This document shows, piece after piece, positions 42,797-49,863 of a stretch of DNA of 64,000 nucleotides. Position 1 is the stretch's first letter. The number at the start of each line of letters is the position of its first letter. The stretch is from Agromyces subbeticus DSM 16689. GTDB lineage: Bacteria > Actinomycetota > Actinomycetes > Actinomycetales > Microbacteriaceae. The DNA lies in contig NZ_ATXG01000001.1 in the NCBI RefSeq assembly GCF_000421565.1, positions 434,001-498,000 on the forward strand, in the 5' to 3' direction. Under the pieces are notes generated by a model. That model was not told the DNA's origin and did no database searches. It saw nothing but the letters and a program-made list of their open reading frames with translations. Made by a program: the position numbers and the translations under genes.

Positions 42797-43735
42797 ATGC
42801 CGTATCTCGCACGCCGCGTCGGGCAGGCGCTCGTGGTGCTCGCACTCGCCTTCACGGTGACGTTCGTGCTGCTGCAGGCGCTGCCCGGCGACGCGATCCT
42901 GATCAAGTTCGAGAGCCCGGAGCTCGGGCTCTCGCCCGAGCAGATCGCCGACATCCGTGCGAGTTACGGCGCCGACGTGCCGGCCTGGCAGCAGTACCTG
43001 CACACCGTGTCGGGATTCCTCGTCGGGGACTTCGGCTACTCGGTGCAGTACGGCACGCCCGTGCACGAGCTGCTCGCGGCAGCCCTGCCAGAGACGCTCG
43101 CGCTCGCCGGGCTCGGGTTCCTCGTCGCGGTGCTCATCGCGGTGTCCGTCGCGTTCCTCTCGACACTCGCGCCATTCGCGTGGTTGCGCCAGGCACTGCG
43201 ATCGTTGCCCGGCGTCTTCGTCTCGGTGCCGGTGTTCTGGCTCGGCATCGTGCTGATCCAGGTGTTCTCGTTCCAGCTGAAGCTCGTGCCGGTGATCGGC
43301 GCAGATCCGGTGCAGTCGCTCATCCTGCCGGTGCTGACGCTCGCGATCCCGATCTCGGCCCCGCTCGCGCAAGTGCTCGCCCGGTCGATCGACGACGTGG
43401 CGCTCTCGCCGTTCGTCGCGGTGGTGCGGGCCAAGGGTGCAGGGCCGGCACGAGTGCTCTGGCGGGATGTCGCACGCAACGCGTTGCTGCCGACGATCAC
43501 GATCGCCGGTGTGCTGATCGGCGAGCTCATCGGCGGCGCGGTCGTGACCGAGACCGTCTTCGGTCGCGCCGGCGTCGGGCGGCTCACCGAGCAGGCGGTC
43601 GCCAATCAGGACGTGGCCGTGCTGCAGGCGATCGTGATCCTCGCGGCGGTGGTGTTCGTCGTCGTGAACCTCGCGGTCGATCTCGTGTACCCCGTGCTCG
43701 ATCCACGGTTGAAGCGGAAGGCGGTGGCGGCATGA
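42797..43735 (+). CDS. ABC transporter permease, DppB/OppB type
   Basis: 312 residues. N-terminal PYLARRVGQALVVLALAFTVTFVLLQ and six transmembrane helices, with the cytoplasmic coupling loop RAKGAGPARVLWRDVARNALLPT (EAA-type). Starts 3 bp after the binding-protein stop and overlaps the next permease by 4 bp. It forms the translocation channel with that partner. Confidence 0.9.
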   Translation: MPYLARRVGQALVVLALAFTVTFVLLQALPGDAILIKFESPELGLSPEQIADIRASYGADVPAWQQYLHTVSGFLVGDFGYSVQYGTPVHELLAAALPETLALAGLGFLVAVLIAVSVAFLSTLAPFAWLRQALRSLPGVFVSVPVFWLGIVLIQVFSFQLKLVPVIGADPVQSLILPVLTLAIPISAPLAQVLARSIDDVALSPFVAVVRAKGAGPARVLWRDVARNALLPTITIAGVLIGELIGGAVVTETVFGRAGVGRLTEQAVANQDVAVLQAIVILAAVVFVVVNLAVDLVYPVLDPRLKRKAVAA

Positions 43736-44598
43736 GCGCGACCGCTGTCGAGACGCGCCCTTCGTCGAGTGCTCCGCAATTCGCGACCGACGGTCGGCGA
43801 CGGCTCCGCGGCATCCGACCCGGGCTCGTGCTCGCCTGGCTCGTGATCGCCGTCGTGCTCGCGTGGGCGGTCGTGCCGTGGCTCTTCACCGGGCAGGACC
43901 CGATCAGCGGCGTCCCGGCCGAGAAACTGCAGGCGCCGAGCCTCGCCCATCTCTTCGGCACCGACGCGATCGGCCGAGACCTCTTCACCCGGGTCGTCTA
44001 CGGCGCCGTGCACTCGCTCTCGGGCGCGCTCGTCGCGGTCACGGTCGGCCTCGTCGTCGGCACGCTGCTCGGCGTGCTGGCCGGCTCGCTGGGCGGGGTC
44101 GTCGACGCGATCGTGATGCGCATCGTCGATGTGCTGCTGTCGATCCCGGGTCTGCTGCTCGCACTGTCGATCATCATCCTGCTGGGGTTCGGCACCGTGA
44201 ACGCGGCGATCGCGGTGGGCGTCGGCTCGATCGCGGCCTTCGCGCGACTCTCGAGGTCGGAGGTGGTGCGCGTGCGGCAGAGCGACTACGTCGAGGCGGC
44301 GTTCGGTTCGGGGGCTCGCCTGCACACGGTGCTGTTCCGTCACGTGCTGCCGAACTCGCTGACCGCCGTGATCGGGCTCGCCGCCCTGCAGTTCGGCGCC
44401 GCCATCCTCGCGATCTCGACCCTCGGGTTCCTCGGCTACGGCGCGCCGCCGCCGACACCCGAGTGGGGCCTCCTGATCGCCGAGGGGCGCAACTACGTCG
44501 CCACCTCCTGGTGGCTGACCGTGCTGCCCGGACTCGTCGTCGTCGCGGTCGTGCTCTCGGCCAACCGCATCAGTCACGCCCTCGGGAGGAACCGATGA
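43732..44598 (+). CDS. ABC transporter permease, DppC/OppC type
   Basis: 288 residues, six transmembrane helices, with the typical DppC beginning after a hydrophilic N-terminus (LAHLFGTDAIGRDLFTRVVYGA) and the EAA-type loop QSDYVEAAFGSGARLHTVLFRHVLPN. Overlaps the upstream stop and the downstream start by ATGA, so it is tightly coupled within the transporter operon. Confidence 0.9.
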   Translation: MSATAVETRPSSSAPQFATDGRRRLRGIRPGLVLAWLVIAVVLAWAVVPWLFTGQDPISGVPAEKLQAPSLAHLFGTDAIGRDLFTRVVYGAVHSLSGALVAVTVGLVVGTLLGVLAGSLGGVVDAIVMRIVDVLLSIPGLLLALSIIILLGFGTVNAAIAVGVGSIAAFARLSRSEVVRVRQSDYVEAAFGSGARLHTVLFRHVLPNSLTAVIGLAALQFGAAILAISTLGFLGYGAPPPTPEWGLLIAEGRNYVATSWWLTVLPGLVVVAVVLSANRISHALGRNR

Positions 44599-46325
44599 CC
44601 GCACCGCTGCTCGCGATCGAGCACCTCGACGTCGCCTACCGCGCCGCGAGCGGGCCGCGCCGCGTCGTGCACGACGTCTCGTTCGACGTGCAGCCGGGCG
44701 AGGTCGTCGCACTCGTCGGCGAGTCGGGCTCGGGCAAGACGACCACGTCGAGCGCGGTGCTCGGGCTGCTGCCCGGGGGCGGCCTCGTCGAGGCCGGCGC
44801 GATTCGGCTCTCGGGCGTCGACCTCGCCGGCTGGAGCGACCGACGGCTGCAGAGCGTGCGCGGTGCCCGCATCGGCTACATCCCGCAGGACCCGGTGTCG
44901 TCGCTGAACCCCGTGCGCCCGATCGGCGTGCAGCTCGCCGACGCGTTCCGCATCCACGGGCGGGGCGACCGCCGCGACATCCGTGCCCGAGTGCTCGACC
45001 TGCTCGACCGGGTCGGGCTCGACGACCCGGCGCTGCGGGCGAAGCAGTACCCCCACGAGCTGTCGGGCGGCATGCGCCAGCGCGTGCTCATCGCGAGTGC
45101 CGTGGCCCTCGAGCCCGAACTCGTGATCGCCGACGAGCCGACGAGCGCCCTCGACGTCACCGTGCAGCGGCGCATCCTCGACCTCATCGACGTGCTGCGT
45201 CGCGAGCACGGCACGGCCGTGCTGCTCGTCACGCACGACCTCGGCGTCGCGGCCGAGCGGGCCGAGCGCGTCGTCGTGATGCAGCACGGCGGCATCGTGG
45301 AGCAGGGATCGACGGCGGCGGTGCTCGACGCGCCCGCCGAGGCGTATACGAGGCAACTGCTGGCGGATGCCCCGGGGCTCGGCGAGCACGAATTCCGCCA
45401 CCCGCGCCCCCCGCTCTACCTGCGCGACGCGAGCGTCGCCGCGGCCGAGAACCCGTTCGCCCTCGAGGCATCCGGCCTCGTGAAGGAGTTCTCGCTCGGC
45501 CGAGGTCGCGAGCCGTTCCGTGCCGTCGACGACGTGTCGTTCACCGTGCTGCGCGGCACGACGCACGCGATCGTGGGCGAGTCGGGCTCGGGCAAGACCA
45601 CCACCGCGCGCATCGTCGCGAGGTTCGTCACGCCTGACGCGGGCGAGGTCGCGCTCGGCGGCGAGCCGGTGAGGGCGCTCGCGGGGGCGGCCAAGCGGGT
45701 GTTCCGGCGTCGCGTGCAACTCGTCTACCAGAACCCGTTCGCCTCGCTCGACCCGCGCCAGTCGGTGCAGGAGATCATCGCCGAGCCGCTGCGCAACTTC
45801 GGCATCGGCGATCGGCGTTCGCGCGCGGCATCCGCTCGGCAGCTCATCGACCGGGTCTCGCTGCCCGCCGCCCTCGCGACGCAGCGGCCCGGCGAACTCT
45901 CGGGCGGCCAACGGCAGCGGGTGGCGATCGCCCGCGCGCTCGCCCTCGAACCCGAGCTCGTCATCCTCGACGAGGCGGTCTCGGCGCTCGACGTCACGGT
46001 GCAGGCGCGCATCCTCGAACTGCTCGAACAGCTGCAGGGCGAGCTCGGCCTCAGCTACCTCTTCATCTCGCACGACCTCTCGGTCGTCGCCCGGCTGAGC
46101 CACTCGGTGTCGGTCATGCGCCGCGGCCGCATCGTCGAGGGCGGCGCGACCGAGCAGGTCTTCGGCGCCCCGCAGCACGACTACACGCGGGAGCTGCTCG
46201 AGGCGGTTCCCCGGCGTGCTGCGGCTGACGCGCGCGGCGCCAGCGACAGACCCAGCGCATCCAGCCCTGCCAGCCCCGCCAGCCCCGCCAGCCCCGCACG
46301 CTCCACACGAAAGGCACTCGCATGA
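44595..46325 (+). CDS. ABC transporter ATP-binding protein, fused DppD-DppF type
   Basis: 576 residues with two complete NBDs fused in one chain. Walker A GESGSGKTT occurs twice (about 43 and 330). Signatures are LSGGMRQR and LSGGQRQR, Walker B motifs VIADEPTSALD and VILDEAVSALD. The second Walker B region has DEAVSALD rather than DEPTSALD, a common variant. The last 25 residues are a low-complexity SPASPASPASPA tail encoded by a 9-bp tandem repeat. It energises the two permeases just upstream. Confidence 0.9.
   Translation: MTAPLLAIEHLDVAYRAASGPRRVVHDVSFDVQPGEVVALVGESGSGKTTTSSAVLGLLPGGGLVEAGAIRLSGVDLAGWSDRRLQSVRGARIGYIPQDPVSSLNPVRPIGVQLADAFRIHGRGDRRDIRARVLDLLDRVGLDDPALRAKQYPHELSGGMRQRVLIASAVALEPELVIADEPTSALDVTVQRRILDLIDVLRREHGTAVLLVTHDLGVAAERAERVVVMQHGGIVEQGSTAAVLDAPAEAYTRQLLADAPGLGEHEFRHPRPPLYLRDASVAAAENPFALEASGLVKEFSLGRGREPFRAVDDVSFTVLRGTTHAIVGESGSGKTTTARIVARFVTPDAGEVALGGEPVRALAGAAKRVFRRRVQLVYQNPFASLDPRQSVQEIIAEPLRNFGIGDRRSRAASARQLIDRVSLPAALATQRPGELSGGQRQRVAIARALALEPELVILDEAVSALDVTVQARILELLEQLQGELGLSYLFISHDLSVVARLSHSVSVMRRGRIVEGGATEQVFGAPQHDYTRELLEAVPRRAAADARGASDRPSASSPASPASPASPARSTRKALA
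46261..46296 (+). repeat. Four 9-bp tandem repeats (CCAGCCCYG)
   Basis: The unit CCAGCCCCG is repeated four times, the first with one change. It encodes Ser-Pro-Ala repeats at the C-terminus of the fused ATPase. A likely slippage site. Confidence 0.75.
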
Positions 46326-47347
46326 CGCGCATCGGATTCTTCACCAGGCTGCTCGACGACGCTGGGCCGGCCGAGCGCTACCGCATCGCGACCGAGCAGA
46401 TCGTTGCCGCCGAGCGGCACGGCTTCGACTCGGCGTGGGTCGCGCAGCATCACTTCCACGCGGCCGAGGGCGGGCTGCCGTCGCCGTTCGTGTTCCTCGC
46501 GCACGCCGCCGCGTCGACCTCGCGCATCCGGCTCGGCACCGCGATCGTGACCCTGCCGCTCGAAGACCCCGTGCGCGTGGCCGAAGACGCCGTCGTGCTC
46601 GACCTGCTCTCGGGTGGCCGGGCCGAGCTCGGGCTCGGTTCGGGCGCGAACCCGGCATCGTTCACCGCGTTCGGGCAGCGCTCGGAGGACCGCGCGGGCG
46701 TGTTCGCCGAGAAGCTCGATGCGCTCGTCGCCGCGCTCGCCGGCGGCGCGCTCGGCGACGACCGCAATCGACTGCAGCCCACCGGCCGCGACCTGCTCGG
46801 TCACGTCTGGCAGGCGACGTTCTCGGCGCCCGGCGGCACGCGCGCCGGCCGTGCCGGCCACGGACTCATGCTCTCGCGCACCCAGCCCAGGTCGGCGGAT
46901 GCTCCGCGGGCATCGCTCTCGGCACTGCAGCAGCCGGTCGTCGACGCCTACCTCGAGTCGCTGCCGCACGGGGTGCCGCCGCGGATCCTCGCCTCGCGCA
47001 CCCTCTTCGTCGCCGACTCCCGCGATGAGGCTCGTCGCTACGCCGAGGCCGGGCTGCGCCGGGCAGCGGCCGGCTTCACTCGCACCGGGCAGCCGCCGTT
47101 CGGCGACTCGCTCGACGAGCTCATCGCCTCGTACGACACCCACGTCGGCACCGTCGACGAGGTGATCGAGTCGCTCGCCGCCGACACGGTGGCGACGCAA
47201 GCGAGCGACGTGGCGTTCCAGGTGCACTCCGTCGACCCGCCGCACGAGCTCGTGCTGCGCTCGATCGAGCTCATCGCCCGCGAGGTCGCCCCGGCCCTCG
47301 GCTGGGGGAGCGGCCACGTTGCGCGTGCGCCACAACTCGTCGAGTAG
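46322..47347 (+). CDS. Putative FMN-dependent luciferase-like monooxygenase, KPN_01858 family
   Basis: 341 residues. Luciferase-like TIM barrel: IGFFTRLLDDAGPAERYRIATEQIVAAERHGFDSAWVAQHHFH, TSRIRLGTAIVTLPLEDPVRVAEDA, GRAELGLGSGANPASF. Overlaps the ATPase stop by ATGA. The family is known only from genomic neighbourhoods with this ABC transporter and two CMD-type proteins, and its substrate is unknown. The C-terminal segment is extended relative to bacterial luciferase subunits. It would need reduced flavin from a reductase such as the one at 37681. Confidence 0.85.
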   Translation: MTRIGFFTRLLDDAGPAERYRIATEQIVAAERHGFDSAWVAQHHFHAAEGGLPSPFVFLAHAAASTSRIRLGTAIVTLPLEDPVRVAEDAVVLDLLSGGRAELGLGSGANPASFTAFGQRSEDRAGVFAEKLDALVAALAGGALGDDRNRLQPTGRDLLGHVWQATFSAPGGTRAGRAGHGLMLSRTQPRSADAPRASLSALQQPVVDAYLESLPHGVPPRILASRTLFVADSRDEARRYAEAGLRRAAAGFTRTGQPPFGDSLDELIASYDTHVGTVDEVIESLAADTVATQASDVAFQVHSVDPPHELVLRSIELIAREVAPALGWGSGHVARAPQLVE

Positions 47348-47356
47348 CGCCTGCCC

Positions 47357-47445
47357 CGCTGGTCGAGTAGCGCCCGACGAAGGAGGACGCGTATCGAGAC
47401 TCCGAGGGATGTCGATACGGCCCTGGCGGGCCTCCTCGATCAGCG
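47357..47445 (+). repeat. REP-like interspersed palindromic element
   Basis: Outer arms CGCTGGTCGAGTAG (47357-47370) and CTCCTCGATCAGCG (47432-47445) pair at 12 of 14 positions; inner arms CGTATCGAGAC (47390-47400) and GTCGATACG (47411-47419) also pair. GTCGAGTAGCGCC is directly repeated at 47339-47351, covering the end of the monooxygenase gene, and 47362-47374. I recall this GGTCGAGTAG ... CTCGATCAGCG form as a dispersed repeat in Microbacteriaceae genomes. It interrupts the operon between the monooxygenase and CMD genes. Confidence 0.6.
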
Positions 47446-47473
47446 AACAACGAACGACCGAAAGGAAGCACCC

Positions 47474-48070
47474 ATGACCGACATCATCGACCAGCTCGCG
47501 GGGCTGGCGCCCGGCGGTACCGTCGACGCGCTGCGGCGGCATCGCCCCGCCACGCGCGACAACGCGCAGGCGAGCTACGACGCCCTCTTCACCCACTTCG
47601 ACGAGGCGCACGCAAGCCTCGCCGAGCGGGCCGCGATCGCGCAGTTCGTCGCGATCCTGCATGATGACGTGCCAGTTGGCGAGCACTACGTCGCACTGAA
47701 CCGCCGAGCGGGTGACGGTGCGCTCGTCTCGACGATCGCCACGCTGGCGGCCGCCGCGCGCACGACCGGGCCGTACGGCGAGTACCCCGCCGACGGGCCG
47801 TTGGCTCCCGAGAGCGTCGTCGGGCCGCGCTTCGCGGTCGACGACGAGGTTCGAAGCGTGCTCGGCGAGCGACTCGCCGCGGCGCTCGAGCACGCGCACC
47901 TGCTGGTGTTCCGCCCGCGCGAGTCATCGGTCGCGGCACTCGCGGCACTCGGCGACGCCGGCTGGTCGACCGACGGCATCGTCACCCTCTCGCAGCTCGT
48001 GTCGTTCCTCGCGTTCCAGTTGCGCGTCGCGGCCGGGCTCCGCCTGCTCACCACGAAGGACGCAGCATGA
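47474..48070 (+). CDS. CMD domain protein, Avi_7170 family
   Basis: 198 residues, GAAAGGAAG upstream. Mostly helical AhpD/carboxymuconolactone-decarboxylase-like fold (SLAERAAIAQFVAILHDDVPVGEHY, LVSFLAFQLRVAAGLRLL) without the CxxC active site of true AhpD proteins. It overlaps the next gene by ATGA. Two CMD-type proteins side by side after a luciferase-like oxygenase is the hallmark of the KPN_01858/Avi_7169/Avi_7170 set. It may act as a non-redox partner or scaffold of the downstream protein. Confidence 0.82.
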   Translation: MTDIIDQLAGLAPGGTVDALRRHRPATRDNAQASYDALFTHFDEAHASLAERAAIAQFVAILHDDVPVGEHYVALNRRAGDGALVSTIATLAAAARTTGPYGEYPADGPLAPESVVGPRFAVDDEVRSVLGERLAAALEHAHLLVFRPRESSVAALAALGDAGWSTDGIVTLSQLVSFLAFQLRVAAGLRLLTTKDAA

Positions 48071-48735
48071 CCGAACAGACGATCGACCACCCCGTGGCAC
48101 AGCCGGTGACGGATGCCTCGGACGGCACGCCCGTGCGCATCCTCACGCACCCCGGGGCGTCCGTGCCCCTCGCGTTCACGCAAGCCGAGCTCGACTGGCT
48201 GCCGTGGCTCGAACCCGCCGACGAGGCGACGCTCAGCGAACGCCAATTCGAAGGTCTCGTCGACCGCTCGCGCGCGAAGAGCGACTACTTCCGGCTGCTC
48301 GTGCGCGATCCCGACATTCTGCGGGCCCGCACGCTCACCGACAAGGACATCTTCTACAACGCCAAGGACGGCCTGCCCCGCGCCGAGCGGGAGCTCGCCG
48401 CCGCCGCGACGAGCCGCTTCAACGGCTGCATCTTCTGCGCCTCGGTGCACGCGCGATTCGCGACCCACCACTCCAAGCGCCACGACGACGTGCAGCGGTT
48501 GCTCGACGAGGGCATCGACGGCGAGCAGGATGCCGCGTGGCGAGCCGTCATCGACGCGGCGGTCGCGCTCGCCGCCACACCGTCACGACTCGAGTCGCGC
48601 CACCTCGATGCCCTGCGCGCCGCTGGGTACGACGAGCAGGCGGTCTCCGACGTGATCCACTCGGCGGCGTTCTTCAACTGGGCGAACCGGCTCATGCTCT
48701 CGCTCGGCGAGCCCGAGAACCCGCCCGGCGAGTGA
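48067..48735 (+). CDS. Alkylhydroperoxidase domain protein, Avi_7169 family
   Basis: 222 residues. AhpD-like fold with the redox motif CIFCASVHAR (Cys121, Cys124, His128), which in AhpD reduces peroxides through a disulfide relay. The C-terminal half repeats the helical hairpin (EQAVSDVIHSAAFFNWANRLML). It is the last gene of the operon. A reasonable role is removal of peroxide or a reactive product made by the flavin monooxygenases; this is inference. Confidence 0.85.
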   Translation: MTEQTIDHPVAQPVTDASDGTPVRILTHPGASVPLAFTQAELDWLPWLEPADEATLSERQFEGLVDRSRAKSDYFRLLVRDPDILRARTLTDKDIFYNAKDGLPRAERELAAAATSRFNGCIFCASVHARFATHHSKRHDDVQRLLDEGIDGEQDAAWRAVIDAAVALAATPSRLESRHLDALRAAGYDEQAVSDVIHSAAFFNWANRLMLSLGEPENPPGE

Positions 48736-48752
48736 GGTGATGGCCGCCGGTG

Positions 48753-49232
48753 TCAGCCGCTCGTTGCGCCGGCGGCCGCGTCCGCTGAGTCGGGCGCCGG
48801 CGCTGCCGGCCCCCGCAGCACCCGCAGCAGGATCGATCGCAGCGCACCGAGGTCGTCGCCCCCGATCGGGCCGAACAACTCGTCGGCCACGGCCTTGGTT
48901 CGCTGCTGTGCGAGGCGCAGCTCCGCCTCGCCTTCGGCGGTGAGGCGGAGCAGCGCGACCCTGCGGTCGCGGGCGGATTGCGTGCGAGTGAGGTGACCGA
49001 GCCGCTCGAGGTCGTCGACCACCCGCACCATGCCGGTCTTGTCGGTGCCGAGCTGGGCGACGAGGTCGCGCTGCGTCTCGACGCCGTCGCGAATGAGGAA
49101 CATCACCGAGACGTGGCGGCTCGTCAGGCCCATCGGGCGCAGCTCGGCGTTCAGCCCTGCGGTCGCCCGTGAGTACACCTGATGCAGCAGTACGCCAACC
49201 TCGATCGCGACCTGCCCCTCGTTCTCGCTCAT
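48753..49232 (-). CDS. MarR-family transcriptional regulator
   Basis: 159 residues. Winged helix at about 30-105 (LTSRHVSVMFLIRDGVETQRDLVAQLGTDKTGMVRVVDDLERLGHLTR, wing SARDRRVALLRLT). C-terminal Ala/Pro-rich tail (APAPDSADAAAGATSG) is probably disordered. Divergent from the membrane-protein gene at 49305; the palindrome GATCCA-GA-TGGATC lies between them and is its likely operator. Convergent with the large operon, whose end is 17 bp away. Confidence 0.85.
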   Translation of the reverse strand: MSENEGQVAIEVGVLLHQVYSRATAGLNAELRPMGLTSRHVSVMFLIRDGVETQRDLVAQLGTDKTGMVRVVDDLERLGHLTRTQSARDRRVALLRLTAEGEAELRLAQQRTKAVADELFGPIGGDDLGALRSILLRVLRGPAAPAPDSADAAAGATSG

Positions 49233-49268
49233 ACGACGAGTCTGCCGTAACTCGATCCGAACGCAACT

Positions 49269-49282
49269 GATCCAGATGGATC
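49269..49282 (+). promoter_or_regulatory. Palindromic operator in the marR/membrane-protein divergent region
   Basis: GATCCAGATGGATC: perfect 6-bp arms around GA. A -10-like TAGGCT (49293-49298) follows, 7 bp before the ATG of the divergent gene at 49305, which therefore looks leaderless. Binding by the MarR protein would block both genes. Confidence 0.5.
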
Positions 49283-49304
49283 TAATTCGGGGTAGGCTCC
49301 GACC

Positions 49305-49733
49305 ATGTCAACTTCCCACGAGGTGCTGCGTTCGCCCGAAGAGTCCCGTTCGCCCGAGTCGAGCCATGCTGCGCCGCGCTGGCCGTTCCGGTTCCTGCAG
49401 GTGGCGCTGTCGGTGACGGCGGTGCTGATGTTCGGCGAGGCGGTGCTCGCCGGTCAGTTCATGGCGGGCGATCACTCGGCATTCGCGATGCACCGCGAAC
49501 TCGCGACGGTGGCGGGCATCGCGGTGATGGTGAGCATCGTCGCGGCGGTGCTCGTTCGGTGGGTGGGGCGCGGGCCGTGGTGGCCCATTGCCGCGACGAC
49601 CGGCCTGCTCGCCCTGATGTCGCTGCAGGCGTTCGCAGGGTTCCGTTCACTCACCGCGCTGCACGTTCCGCTCGGGGTGGCCGTGATCATGCTCACCGTC
49701 GCACTGGCGACCTGGGCGTGGTGGAAGCGGTGA
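49305..49733 (+). CDS. Four-helix membrane protein, probable MarR target
   Basis: 142 residues: a hydrophilic N-terminus, then four transmembrane helices (about 29-50, 65-85, 92-112, 117-138; for example FLQVALSVTAVLMFGEAVLAG and VPLGVAVIMLTVALATWAW). Small DoxX-like or DUF-type membrane protein; I do not recognise the family with certainty. Position and a shared operator suggest control by the divergent MarR regulator. Confidence 0.7.
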   Translation: MSTSHEVLRSPEESRSPESSHAAPRWPFRFLQVALSVTAVLMFGEAVLAGQFMAGDHSAFAMHRELATVAGIAVMVSIVAAVLVRWVGRGPWWPIAATTGLLALMSLQAFAGFRSLTALHVPLGVAVIMLTVALATWAWWKR

Positions 49734-49760
49734 CGAGCCGCGCCGCAGCGCCGAGCGAGT

Positions 49761-49787
49761 GTGTCGCAATGTGTCGCGGTGTGACAC
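49761..49787 (+). repeat. Three direct repeats (GTGTCGC-type) with 10-bp period
   Basis: GTGTCGCAAT (49761), GTGTCGCGGT (49771) and GTGACAC (49781) follow each other head to tail, one per helical turn. The last pair also forms GTGTC...GACAC dyad symmetry. They lie just upstream of a good promoter for the class V aminotransferase gene. Confidence 0.5.
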
Positions 49788-49804
49788 CCCATGGCGCGCG
49801 ATGA

Positions 49805-49833
49805 TTGAGGCCGAGCGCACTCCTCCGTAGCGT
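49805..49833 (+). promoter_or_regulatory. Promoter of the class V aminotransferase gene
   Basis: TTGAGG (49805-49810), 17-bp spacer, TAGCGT (49828-49833). The same -10-like TAGCGT precedes the genes at 37681, 39634 and 51375. The leader to the GTG at 49864 is about 23 nt and contains the ribosome-binding site GAGGAGA. Confidence 0.55.
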
Positions 49834-49863
49834 CGTCGCCAGACCGCCAGCTGAGGAGAATCC

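Noticed and set aside
42251..43372. Minus-strand open frame opposite binding protein and permease genes
   Set aside because: Glu/Arg/His-rich repetitive translation typical of the antisense of hydrophobic GC-rich genes.
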